Positions 26,794 to 36,343 of a stretch of 64,000 nt of DNA are shown here, piece after piece. Each line of letters opens with the position of its first letter. Position 1 is the first letter of the stretch. Under the pieces are notes generated by a model. That model searched no databases and was not told the DNA's origin. It worked only from the letters and a program-made list of their open reading frames with translations. Source of the DNA: Hypoxylon rubiginosum. Its lineage: Eukaryota > Ascomycota > Sordariomycetes > Xylariales > Hypoxylaceae. The translations under genes were made by a program, and so were the position numbers. The stretch spans positions 1 through 64,000 of the forward strand of contig CADCXA010000062.1 in the NCBI GenBank assembly GCA_902806565.1. Reading direction: 5' to 3'.

Positions 26794-26903
26794 ATTGCCT
26801 ATTGCGTACTGTTTATTGCCTACTGTTTATTGTCTCCTGCTTATTGGCTATTGCCTACTGTTTATTGCCTATTGCCTACTGCTTATTGGCTATTACCTAC
26901 TGC
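26794..26903. repeat. Degenerate 7/14-bp minisatellite (TTGCCTA-type)
   Basis: The sequence consists of interlocked 7-mers such as ATTGCCT, ACTGTTT, ATTGGCT and ACTGCTT in alternating order, giving roughly 14- and 21-bp higher-order units. It creates an artificial Leu/Ala/Tyr/Cys-rich open frame that should not be called a gene. Confidence 0.75.
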
Positions 26904-27667
26904 GAGCGATTCCCCCTTATAGTTCAGTTCTCACAATCCCATGCAACAATTACGGGCGTATCTCGATATAACACGTGCGCTACAATAATTTTTTCTGTAA
27001 GGCTATTAACAATTATAAAGCCTATAAAATGTCCTGTAATACGCTCGTGAGTTCATTTCATGACTTATATGATGACGACGCTATTACCCCTTTAGGGTCA
27101 CCGGGAGGTGCAGCGTGGCTCCCTATTGGTGGATTAAGACAGAGCAGAGTCGTACCCCTTTTTAAAAAGTCCACCTCTAGTATTTTCCAAGTCGCACGCA
27201 CAGTGCTTTCGACCACTGAAAAACTTGATCTTAATGCCGGAGAGATCCTTCAATCCTTACTCAACTCAGTCGATAAATTATGAGTTATTATAAAGCGCTT
27301 TCTCAAGGTCAGCCTCATCGTCCGGCGGAAGCCCCTCCGCAACCTATGTCTTGGCTTCGATAACAGTGCATGAGGTAGCAACGAAGCGTCCGAGGTTGCA
27401 CACAAGTCCACAATCCAGCCAGTCGTGATGCGAGCCGAACTTTTCAACCCCAGTATCCAAGGAACTTTACAAGCGTACTGCATCAACATGGCGTCTGACT
27501 GCAAGGCTGATCGGAGGTGTCACAGTTGGCATATTTGAAGTATATCGCATTATTCGCTAGATCAAGGTTATCAATCTCCCATCCTACCCATCAGATCAGA
27601 TCATACGTAACATCAGCTATCATGAAAGGTTCTAGAAGCTGATTGTCGTTTCTATTTCCCCTTGAGC
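26904..27667. other. Intergenic with a short unsupported + strand frame (26975-27283)
   Basis: A 102-codon + strand frame at 26975-27283 has balanced composition (MSCNTLVSSFHDLYDDD early, EKLDLNAGEILQSLLNSVDK at the end) but no recognised family, no signal peptide and no splice partner that I can identify. It could be a small gene or the exon remnant of one. An overlapping minus-strand frame is not better. Confidence 0.3.
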
Positions 27668-28510
27668 TCAGAAATCATCTCTCAGCCGGCATTCGCACCA
27701 GACTCCGCCCCTGACTTTGAGCCTGGTGTTCCGTTGAACAAGGCTGTGAATGCTTCTGAACGGCATGCGAACGTAGTCGCGGTCTCTATGGGGTCCCCAA
27801 CGTTCCTCCCTAGTGCCATAAAGGTGCTTTTGGCCGTCTGCCTCGACCCAGTACCACCGAATATTGTCGGGCGTAGGAAATGGGAACCACGTGTCGGTGT
27901 CCATGTACTTGTAAAAATGCTTCGGGTCCATCGTAAACGTCATCTTTCCCTTCCACTGGGGCTCGTCTCCCTGGTCTTCCATATCGGCCTCGATGACAAC
28001 CTTGTCAGCCACCTCCCGCTTCTCCTGGCGCCAGTTCTTGTAGTCTCGGTACTCTACCCTCAGATCCTCGAGGCGGAGTAGTAGAATGATACGACGGAGC
28101 GCACGCCGAAAAATCCCCCGCTTTCCTTCTTTGTCGGCCCCCGGTACGAAGGCATCCCAGTGCGATATGCCTGGCTCTATTGTTCGCTTATTCTCGTCGA
28201 TTATGTGCTTCTGGTTCTTGGCCTCCCCGCAGTACTGATTTCGTTCGTTGCGGTCGGCCATTCTGCGCTCGCTGGGTATTACAGCTTCTGTAAGCCATTC
28301 TCGATTCCATCTCTTATGCCAGTCCTCGAGCCAGCAATGTTGGCCTGGGTACGGAGGTACCTGTGACCCGGTGTTGCTGCGATTGATGTCGCCTTTTTCA
28401 TGAAGTTTAGAAGGTGAGGCCATTTTTAATAGTATGGGTAGGAGGTCTTGGAATATCCGAGGTGGATAGTACAAGTGGGCATAAGAATAGGCGGTTGGGG
28501 TCAGCACCAT
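27668..28510 (-). CDS. Hypothetical protein, Trp- and charge-rich
   Basis: This is a single-exon frame of 280 aa from the first ATG at 28510. A second ATG at 28423 (MASPSKLHEKGD) would give 251 aa and removes a hydrophobic, aromatic leader, so either start is possible. The body is rich in Trp, Arg and Glu (DWHKRWNREW, NWRQEKREVADKVVIEADME, DTDTWFPFPTPDNIRWYWVE). A basic segment GIFRRALRRIILLLRLEDL could be an amphipathic helix. No catalytic motif, transmembrane segment or known domain is recognised. The length and non-repetitive composition argue for a real gene, but there is no independent support. Confidence 0.55.
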   Translation of the reverse strand: MVLTPTAYSYAHLYYPPRIFQDLLPILLKMASPSKLHEKGDINRSNTGSQVPPYPGQHCWLEDWHKRWNREWLTEAVIPSERRMADRNERNQYCGEAKNQKHIIDENKRTIEPGISHWDAFVPGADKEGKRGIFRRALRRIILLLRLEDLRVEYRDYKNWRQEKREVADKVVIEADMEDQGDEPQWKGKMTFTMDPKHFYKYMDTDTWFPFPTPDNIRWYWVEADGQKHLYGTREERWGPHRDRDYVRMPFRSIHSLVQRNTRLKVRGGVWCECRLRDDF

Positions 28511-30639
28511 TGCTCGGAGCCCAGGCGTTAATCAAATGAATCGTCCTAGAGTTTCACCATCTAGTAAGCTGTCTTCTAAGTGGTTGATGTAGGCACACTC
28601 AGACAGGTAGAGTTCAACCTCACGTACGAAGCTAGGGGAACTTAGCAGGTGAAACAAGATAGCAAGATAACAACATCCAACCTACGTTGAAGCATACCGT
28701 TTGTTTCTCATCGACTCAGCTCGCATTAATAGAGCATATTATTCCTTGGCCACGATCATAGGCAAGGAGATCTAAAGCAATATTCGCATAGAGCCTCTAA
28801 AGTCGCATACGTGCCCAGTATTAAATCGTCGTCATAATGAGAACAGTAACTAGCAGACTACTTATTCATACCAAATGCATACCAACCATGCGCCTACACA
28901 AGTCACTTATTACCCAAAATACTCTATTCGGCATTCGGTCGCTTGTGCGGAGGTGAATTGACGTGGGCATCGATGCCCTAATGTTTCGTTGCTATTAATA
29001 TTCTTAGGTGAGGGAACAGCTACAACTATGTAGTTAATTTTTCCTCGCTTGTGCTGCTAGTGAAGAGGTACCGTAGCGACTAAACTCAAATTTGCCGCGA
29101 TATTATAAGGGAAATGACTAAATACATACCTCCTACAGAGGCACGGAAATAATCCAACAGAAACGGGTTCGCTCCTAGTTAACACTAGAGTTCGTTATAT
29201 TCAATTATCAATACTTCAAATACCCCCCTTCCTTATAGTTCTACCTACCGCCTGGGTACCTCCCCTATCTGAATCCCTACCTAGTGTTATTAAGAGTTCG
29301 CTCTCTCCATATATGAAGAACATCTTCCAGGGCTCTTACCCTTATTTTTACTTGTTGGTATTCTGAAGAGTCAAGAGCAGCTCAGTGAGGAAGTTATGAC
29401 ACAAGTGCTACCTACCTCTTGAGAGACCCAGCAAGCAAGCAAATTCTGGGGGGTCTAGCTTTATCCCTCGAACCGGGGAGTAGACAAAAATCCATTTCCC
29501 TTTACCTACTTCGACACCCAATTCTCTCAGAACCTGGAACATCGTCACCTTTCATTCATATACGCTCGCATCATCAAGATCTCTATCGGAGCAACCCCCC
29601 TTACCAATTAAATCTTGATTGATCAATCAGTTTCCAATTGTTTCAAGCTGTGGCTAAACAACACTACGCTATGGCAGCCATTCCAATTTCCCGTTGAAAA
29701 CAGACGATACTACGCAAGCGTCGAACTTCTTTCCACCTTTCAACAGCCTCATCGAGATGACTAAAAACGGCTCACCGATCTCACAGTCCTCCCTTCTGAT
29801 ATTTCCTAGACCATTGTTATGGGGTCCCGTCAAAGACAAGCCAACATGCATGGAACCCCAGACCTACTCCTGTGCTCCCTTGCCGACCAGCTCACCACTA
29901 CAAGCTTCCCTCAGCCCGGCTCTCAGCGATCTTTCAACTCGCCTCAGGGGGCTCTGAGCTTTGTTCTTCTCCGTTTCTTCAGCGCCCCAAAGGCCAAACC
30001 AGCCAATATTTTTCCAATATGTCTACAGATACATATTAGGACCTATGTTTTAGCCAATTGGAAAACCCTTGGGCCGAAGATTACTGGCCGGCGGGCCAGC
30101 CGGCGCAGCCCGCACGGCCCGGCGCAGAGAGCCCGCCGGCGCAGCCAGCCCAACCAGCCACAGAGAGCCCGTCAAGTACGCAGCCCAGTCTCCCAGACGC
30201 CGCCGACGCCGATCTCCGCCAATCTCCACCTGCCTCTATATCCCCCTCCACCGGTCCCGAGCCCCTACCATATCGGTAAGTGTCAATAGTCACACTAGTA
30301 GTTCGGTCTATGATGGTGATACTAATCTGAGGGTTTACCAAGTCCACAAAGTCCAATCCAGGACAGCAGGGTTCCGGCGAAGGAGGGGAATGAAGGTGGA
30401 GAAGAGTACGCTTAAACCCGTTTCACTTAGCACGGCCGCGGAAGTACACTATTAACGTATGCTAACCACATAATCACATACAGAGAACAAGTTGAGGGCG
30501 GAGAGCGGCGTTGGCGGGTAATTCGAGGGGGCTTGTTTGCGACCATAAGATGCTCTCGCGTTGTGTCATAGGCTGGGCAGCCGTGTTCGCCCTCGCCGAC
30601 AATATTAGGCGTTATCTCGGGTAGCTCTGGAGTAATATC
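28511..30639. other. Long intergenic stretch
   Basis: From 28,511 to about 29,800 I see nothing gene-like. Frames are short and lack splice logic. From about 29,700 to 30,290 overlapping Pro/Ser/Ala-rich frames occur in two phases, which is typical of low-complexity sequence; one of these is listed separately as a possible spliced ORF. Confidence 0.5.
30052..30571 (+). CDS. Possible spliced ORF, Pro/Ala/Gln-rich, start not found
   Basis: The frame begins (no ATG) with LENPWAEDYW, then a Pro/Ala/Gln-rich stretch. It can be spliced at two plausible introns: donor GTAAGT at 30276, acceptor before 30343 (branch TACTAAT); donor GTACGC at 30406, acceptor CATACAG before 30484 (branch GCTAAC). The joined frame stays open to a stop at 30569-30571 and ends in an Arg-rich segment (GGERRWRVIRGG). 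An upstream exon supplying the ATG with phase 2 would be needed, perhaps joined at the TTTTAG at 30049-30053. No family is recognised. It may be a real small gene, a decayed gene or coincidence. Confidence 0.25.
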
Positions 30640-30896
30640 TGTCAGGACCATAGCCCTCGTCGGGCTACGGACCTGTTGATCACTCTTAGGGACCAGGTAG
30701 GAGTCACGGAGCCCTCATGGCCATGATAGGGGCTAAGGGGCCTGGATAGGGGTTACAGGTTTATGGGTATGAAGGAAGGGATAGGTCTCTTTGTCCCGAC
30801 CTCCTGTATATACATGGGACTTGGTAGCCCCCTAGGTTAGTAGCTCTTCGTGCAACAACACAATTGTTTCCTTATCGCATGGTTGGCTTCGTGACA
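30640..30896 (+). repeat. Candidate solo LTR (TGTCA...TGACA)
   Basis: A 257-bp segment opens with TGTCAGGACC and closes with GGCTTCGTGACA, so it has TG/CA ends and a perfect 5-bp terminal inverted repeat. It holds a TAGCCC/GGGCTA hairpin near the start and a TATATACA element about two-thirds in, an LTR-like layout. Flanking bases (ATATC left, GAAAC right) do not form a target-site duplication, which weakens the call. It is not AT-biased, so it was not RIP-mutated. Orientation is assumed. Confidence 0.3.
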
Positions 30897-32163
30897 GAAA
30901 CATCAGGGATTATCGCAGAAAAGGCCCGGAGGAAAAGCCAAATAATGCAGTGACTTGATGATTTTGCTACGTCTTAGGTGAACTCGAACAGGATAATCAA
31001 TATATGGGAGACGATATCTAGATAGTGAGAGGTAGGTACCATAGCGGCAAAACATATAATGATAGAAACCCGATATAAATCCACAATAGGGGCTGTCGTG
31101 TACGTTCAGATCAGAACACACGGGGGTTATCTCTGGGTTACCTACCTGTGACCCACATTCTCGCCTCCTAGGTACCTAGGTATGCAATTCCTATAGGTAG
31201 GTATGTACACAAGGTATATGTTACGTCGCATAGGATATGAAACGGGACTTGATGATGTCCCAACTGAGATTGCACTTCATGCGTATCTAATATATGTCTG
31301 GGATCTGCCTCAAATTGTCATTACTGGTCGTTGTAAATATTCGCGGTACCGAAGGCTTAGAGGCTTCTCATAGGGCTATACTGACCGATGACTGCTGTGA
31401 AGCCTTGGTGATACCTAACGAACAGCCCGTGGTGGTCCTGAACCTGCGTACCTAGTCTCGATTTTAGCATAGATACCAGGTAGGTACTCTTTCAGGGCCC
31501 GAACTTATCCGCACTCTTAAAGGACAGCATGTAAGTTTGATATAATATCTTCGCCAGTTACCTGGTATATAGGTAGACGTTATTCTACGTATAATTCAGA
31601 TTATAAGTGCTTATTGCGTGCTTAGGAGAAATAAAGTTCATCATTGATGTACTCTTCGAAGAGATTGATTGGCCCGGCTTTTCCCAACCCCATGGGGTTG
31701 GCCAGAAGCTATACCCAGATTAACTCCACCCTGGCTAATATGATTTGGACATACTTAGAGGAAATAAATGAGAGCGAAGCTAATACAGCGCGCCGGCAGT
31801 TGGGTACCATGTCAAAATGACCAAAGACAACCCCAGACTATCCACATCCGCTACCCCTTATTTTGGTGAAGTGACCAAATTAGGTCTAGCCTACATCTTT
31901 ACCGCGACGAGGAAGCTGATAAACGTCACTGTAGACTAAGCCTCGTAAGTTCGCCGGTTCGTAAGGCCTATCCTGTTTGGTTATTGTTATCTAGCGAGCC
32001 GACAAGCGCGAAGGTGTGGCAGGACTATATCCGTGGAAATGAATAAAACAACACGAACCCCGCCGTAGCCTCTGGCCTGCGGTCGTCTCTTCGTGTTTTC
32101 TTGGCCCGTTCTGACAACGATCGCCCGGTTAGTAGACCTGAAGTTCTAGAAGACCCCAAGAAG
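30897..32163. other. Intergenic, no gene seen
   Basis: It contains a CCTAGGTACCTAGG-type motif near 31,168 and several AGGTAGGTA fragments. Open frames are short and unrelated to known families. The last few hundred bases should include the promoter of the DUF1996 gene. Confidence 0.5.
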
Positions 32164-33575
32164 ATGCAGTTGACTTCCCTCGTCGCGCTGGCACTGGCCG
32201 CGCCCGCCAACGCGCTGATTCGGTTCTCGTGCTCCCAGCTCGTGGTGGACCGCATCGACCCCTTGGTCACGCCGGGTATGGCGCCATCCCCCCATCTTCA
32301 CCAGATCATTGGCGGCGTAAGTTAAATTCCGCAACGCCGAATGAGGAACACGAGGCTGACGACTGATGGATGTAGAACTCCATTAATGCAACTATGGATC
32401 CTGCCAAGGATATGCCCGGCGAGTCGACTTGTACCACTTGTCAATTCACCGAGGACACCTCCAACTACTGGACTGCCGTACTCTTCTTCAGGGCCCGCAA
32501 CGGCACCTTCAAGCGGGTCCCTATCCGACCCAACGCCGGATTCGATGGCGCTGTCGGGGGCATGACTGTGTATTATATGCAAAACGGGCTGGCGGACTAC
32601 CAGCAGCGGTCCAAGGTCACCGCCTTTAAGCCCGTATGCTCCCGGAGGTCCTTGGATGTGGAACCAGCCGAGCTAACCATCTTACCTAGGGATTCCGCAT
32701 GCTTATCGGCGACGCATTGGCCCGCACCGAGGAGGAGGCGAGCAAGTATAGACAAGTCACCTATACCTGTCTGCAAGACATGAGTACTCGGTACCCTGAG
32801 ACCAAGAGCCTCCCTAACAAGCCATGGTTAGTTTATAATATCGTCTTCCAAGTCATAAACTAATTCTCGATCGTATTAGCCCGGCCGGCATCATGGCCAA
32901 CATCCGATTTCCAACGTAAGTTGATCGTATCTGGACCGTCAAGCTTGTCAGTCGGTCGTCTAACGGGAAGCAGGTGCTGGGACGGCATGAACTTGGACAC
33001 CGTAGACCACATGAGCCACATGGCGTACCCGGCCGCCGGCACCTTCGACTCGAAGGGCCCGTGCCCCGACACGCACCCGGTCCCCGTACCGCAGCTCATG
33101 TACGAGACTATATGGGATACCCGGGCGTTCAATGACCCCAATGAGTGGCCTGAGGACGGGTCGCAGCCATTCGCTTGGAGCATGGGCGACCAGTAAGTAA
33201 CTGGCGTTGGCGCAACGTGCTTGAGGGATATGCTGACGCAGGAAACCGTGTCAGCACTGGTTTTGCTAGTCATGGAGACTATTTGTTCGGCTGGAAAGGC
33301 GACGCGCTGCAGAGGACGATGGACACACCGTGTTACGTGACGTGTCCGACTCTCACCACGCAATCCATCGCCAACCAGAACAAGTGCACGGCTGAACGGA
33401 CTATCCAGGAGGATATCGATTCCTGTAAGTGATTGCGGTGGCTTTCTATATTGCGAGAAATCCAAAGAGCTAACGACGTGCGTACCTAGGGCTATCTGAG
33501 ATTCCAGGCGGCCCTACGATAAGTAAGAAGTACCTGCCAGAAGCAAGGGGGACTAGAAGTAAGGGAGGACTTTAA
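32164..33575 (+). CDS. Secreted DUF1996-domain protein
   Basis: The protein is 352 aa from seven exons: 32164-32316, 32376-32633, 32690-32826, 32880-32915, 32974-33192, 33255-33424, 33490-33575. All introns are GT-AG of 53-65 bp, and the frame closes. The signal peptide is MQLTSLVALALAAPANA. The mature start IRFSCSQLVVDRIDPLVTPG followed by PHLHQIIGGNSINA is the hallmark DUF1996 opening. Later conserved blocks are MLIGDALAR, CWDGMNLDT, HMSHMAYP and HGDYLFGWKGDALQ. At the sixth exon the nearer AG (33237-33239) would run into a stop, so the GTGTCAG site is used. The enzymatic role of DUF1996 is not established; such proteins are typically extracellular and often carry WSC domains, absent here. 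Confidence 0.92.
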
Positions 33576-34446
33576 GATGTCCCATAGAGGTTTGCTGGTT
33601 CGAAGCCAAGTCGCGACATAGCAAAGACGTCCCTAGCAAAGATAGGCTCAATTGAATTGTGAATTGCGCCGAAGATATCAAGAAGCCTGCCAATATGAGA
33701 GTCAGCTGTCACGAACGATTTCCCCAATGTGGTAATTTAAGGCGGCGTACCACTGTATGCTGGGTGATTTCAGGGTGGGCAATTTCGCTTTCTTCAGCTG
33801 GAAAGTACAGTTCCGAACTTCAGTTGCAATAACATTGCTACATTATCCCTTTCTTGGGCGTTATTCAAGGGCGCGTCGGTTCGTATTCGGGTTGACAATT
33901 CGGATCGTAATGATTGGTTGAGGCTGTCGAGCCTGTGAAATCCCCCAGGATCTAAGCTACCCCTTAGCTTGCAAAAAATACAGCTTCCCCTTTTCGCATG
34001 ATACAGATGCCCTCCTCCCATAGCAAACACATTATGTCACGCAATGCTGGTTCGTAGCCCTCTACTATTCTCAGGTCTTGAACATTAAATGATTAGTAAT
34101 GGTCTACTTCTGCAGAAATTGGATTGTAGAATTTGTCAAGACTCAAGAAACGCTAAGCTGGGATTCTGGCCAATATTAAATAGACGAAGGAAGGGGGTCC
34201 AAGCGAGGAAGATCTAACTGGTCCATGTCATTATGCGCGGTGAGATTACAAAGCTGGCCCCCAAGCCACTCCAGATAAGTAATCATAAAATGATTTCTTC
34301 TCTACATTAATCTCTGCATCGCTTCGCTTTGAGTGATGTGTATAGATTCGAGCTGCTCAAGTGCGGGATTGGAGTAAAACCCATCGGACAAATTATCTCC
34401 TTACAGTTCTGTAGATTCTAATTGTGGTCTTTTAGTGAGAAGTGAG
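33576..34446. other. Intergenic between DUF1996 and P450 genes
   Basis: No gene is seen. A minus-strand frame at 33794-34030 has no family resemblance. A GGTTCGAAGCC resembling a tRNA B box occurs near 33,597 but no cloverleaf can be drawn around it. Confidence 0.5.
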
Positions 34447-36343
34447 ATGGAGTTGCACGGCATCACAGGGACGTTGCTGCGGGGCGTCGGCGTCCTCGTC
34501 GCCGCAGTCGTCATCCGGTTCCTGTACAGAGGATATATTGAACGGAGCCGAGTCCGGTCTCTAAAAGCTCAAGGGATTGTAAGTCAGGTTTCGTATCAGA
34601 CAGTGGTGTTTCCACAGGAAAATCCTAAAGATCGTTGGCTAATTGAACCCAAGCCGATACTACCGCACTCCCTATTATTCGGCCATCTTCCCATCTTCGG
34701 CGACTTCAGGGCAGAGCACCCTCCTGATGTTAGCATTTATGTGTTTCACCTTTGGCTTGCCAAAAATGTCAAGAGATACTTCCCGGAGCTGGATAAGTTA
34801 CCACCAGTAATCTACCTCGATCTTTGGCCGATGGCCGACTCCCTCGCGCCGGTAGTCGATCCCGTGGCCGCGTCTCAGTTCACAATCGTCAACAGTCTTC
34901 CTAAGAGTAGTGGCGTTGCTGACTTCATGGATCCGCTCACGGGAAATGTCGACCTAGTCTCTTCGGAAGGGGAGCTTTGGAAGAAATGGCGGTCGAGATT
35001 CAGTCCCGGATTCAGCCCGCGAAACCTGAGCGCCCTGCTCCCGGAGCTGATTGAAGAAGTCCAGGTATTTGTGAACGGACTCAAGAGCCTGGCGGGTAAG
35101 AATGGGGAATGGGGACCGGTCTTCCAGCTCGAGGAAAAGACGACCAACTTGACTTTCGATATCATCGTGAGAGCATCTGTGTACGTTCACGTTCCTCCTG
35201 GTACCAAGTACTTGGGATGCTAATACTGCAATAGGGATCTACGGCTACACGAGCAATCTCGCCCGACTCCTAGTCCGCTCAAGAAGGCCTTGATGGAGCA
35301 ACTAGTTTTTATGGGCATGACGGCTAACGCCGCAAGAGTACTGCCTTCTTTTAAGATGCCTTGGGACTACGCCGCCATCAAGAGAAACAACCGCGCCATA
35401 CGCGATGTCTTGCTCCCGCAGATCGAGGAAAAACTGCAGTCCGACTTCCACACCGACCAGAAAAAGAAGACCATCGTAGACCTAGCCATAAAGTATATCG
35501 ACAATGACGACCCCAACGCGTCCAGAGAGAAGCCCGACGCGGAATTCGTCGACAGGCTCATTGCCAACCTGAAATCGTTCATCTTCGCCGGCCACGACAC
35601 GACTTCGACCACCATCTGCTACATGATGAAGGAGCTCCAGGACAACCCGGACTGTCTGGAGAAACTCCGCGCCGAGCACGACTCCGTCCTCGGGCCGAAC
35701 CCGGACGACGCGACGAACATCCTAACCGCGTCGCCTCACGTGCTGTACTCGCTCCCGTACACGCTCGCCGTCATCAAGGAGACGCTGCGCCTGCACCCGC
35801 TAGCCGCGACCGTGCGGTCCGCCAAGGCCGCCCCGGGCTTCTCCCTGACGGCGCCCGGGTCGCCGCTGCGGTACCCGATGGACGGGTTCGGGCCGTGGCT
35901 CGCGGCGCCCGCCGTGCAGCGGCACCCGGACTACTGGCCGCGGCCCGACGCGTTCCTGCCGGGGCGCTGGCTCGCGGCCGAGGGCGACCCGCTGTACGCG
36001 GCCAGGGAGGCCTGGACGCCCTTCTCGCTCGGCCCGCGCAACTGCGTCGGCATGGAGCTGGCCATGATCGAGCTCCGGCTCGTCGCCGTGCTGGTCGCGC
36101 GCACGTTCGACGTCGGGGAGGCGTGGGGCAAGTGGGATCAGAGGCAGTAAGTAGACCTCACGGTTTCTCGAAGAACGCGCTGGCAGATGTGTGGTGCAAA
36201 TCGCTAACTGGATATTCTTTTTTAATAGGGGCCCCAAAGCAACGCCTACGCATACGGTAAACGGCGAGCGTCTTTATGGCATTGGAAATGGTACTGTCCA
36301 TCCGAAAGACGGCATGCCTGTACACGTGAGGCTACGGGCGTAG
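34447..36343 (+). CDS. Cytochrome P450 monooxygenase, membrane-anchored
   Basis: The protein is 561 aa from four exons: 34447-34578, 34654-35180, 35235-36146, 36229-36343. The first intron (75 bp, donor GTAAGT, branch GCTAAT) is in frame and stop-free, but removing it restores KAQGI-PILPHSLLFGHL, the expected P450 proline hinge. The N-terminal segment GVGVLVAAVVIRFLYRGY is the ER anchor. The I-helix is AGHDTT (A338 on), the K-helix ETLR (E402, R405) and the haem loop FSLGPRNCVG with ligand Cys490. The C-terminus VNGERLYGIGNGTVHPKDG fits fungal P450s. The substrate is unknown. No backbone synthase lies nearby, so secondary metabolism is not supported by context. Codon use shifts to very GC-rich in the third exon. 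Confidence 0.93.

Noticed and set aside
29819..30289. 156-codon Pro/Arg-rich + strand frame
   Set aside because: Overlaps another open frame of the same low-complexity region; composition reflects GC-rich repeats rather than a protein.
33229..33239. Acceptor GACGCAG for the sixth exon of the DUF1996 gene
   Set aside because: It is nearer the branch site, but using it leads to an in-frame stop; the later GTGTCAG keeps the conserved TGFASHGDYLFGW block.
33590..33620. Possible tRNA B box (GGTTCGAAGCC)
   Set aside because: No matching A box, acceptor stem or anticodon arm can be drawn around it.
22287..36343. Secondary-metabolite cluster including laccase and P450
   Set aside because: No polyketide, peptide or terpene synthase, and no pathway regulator, lies between or beside them; large gene-free gaps separate the genes.
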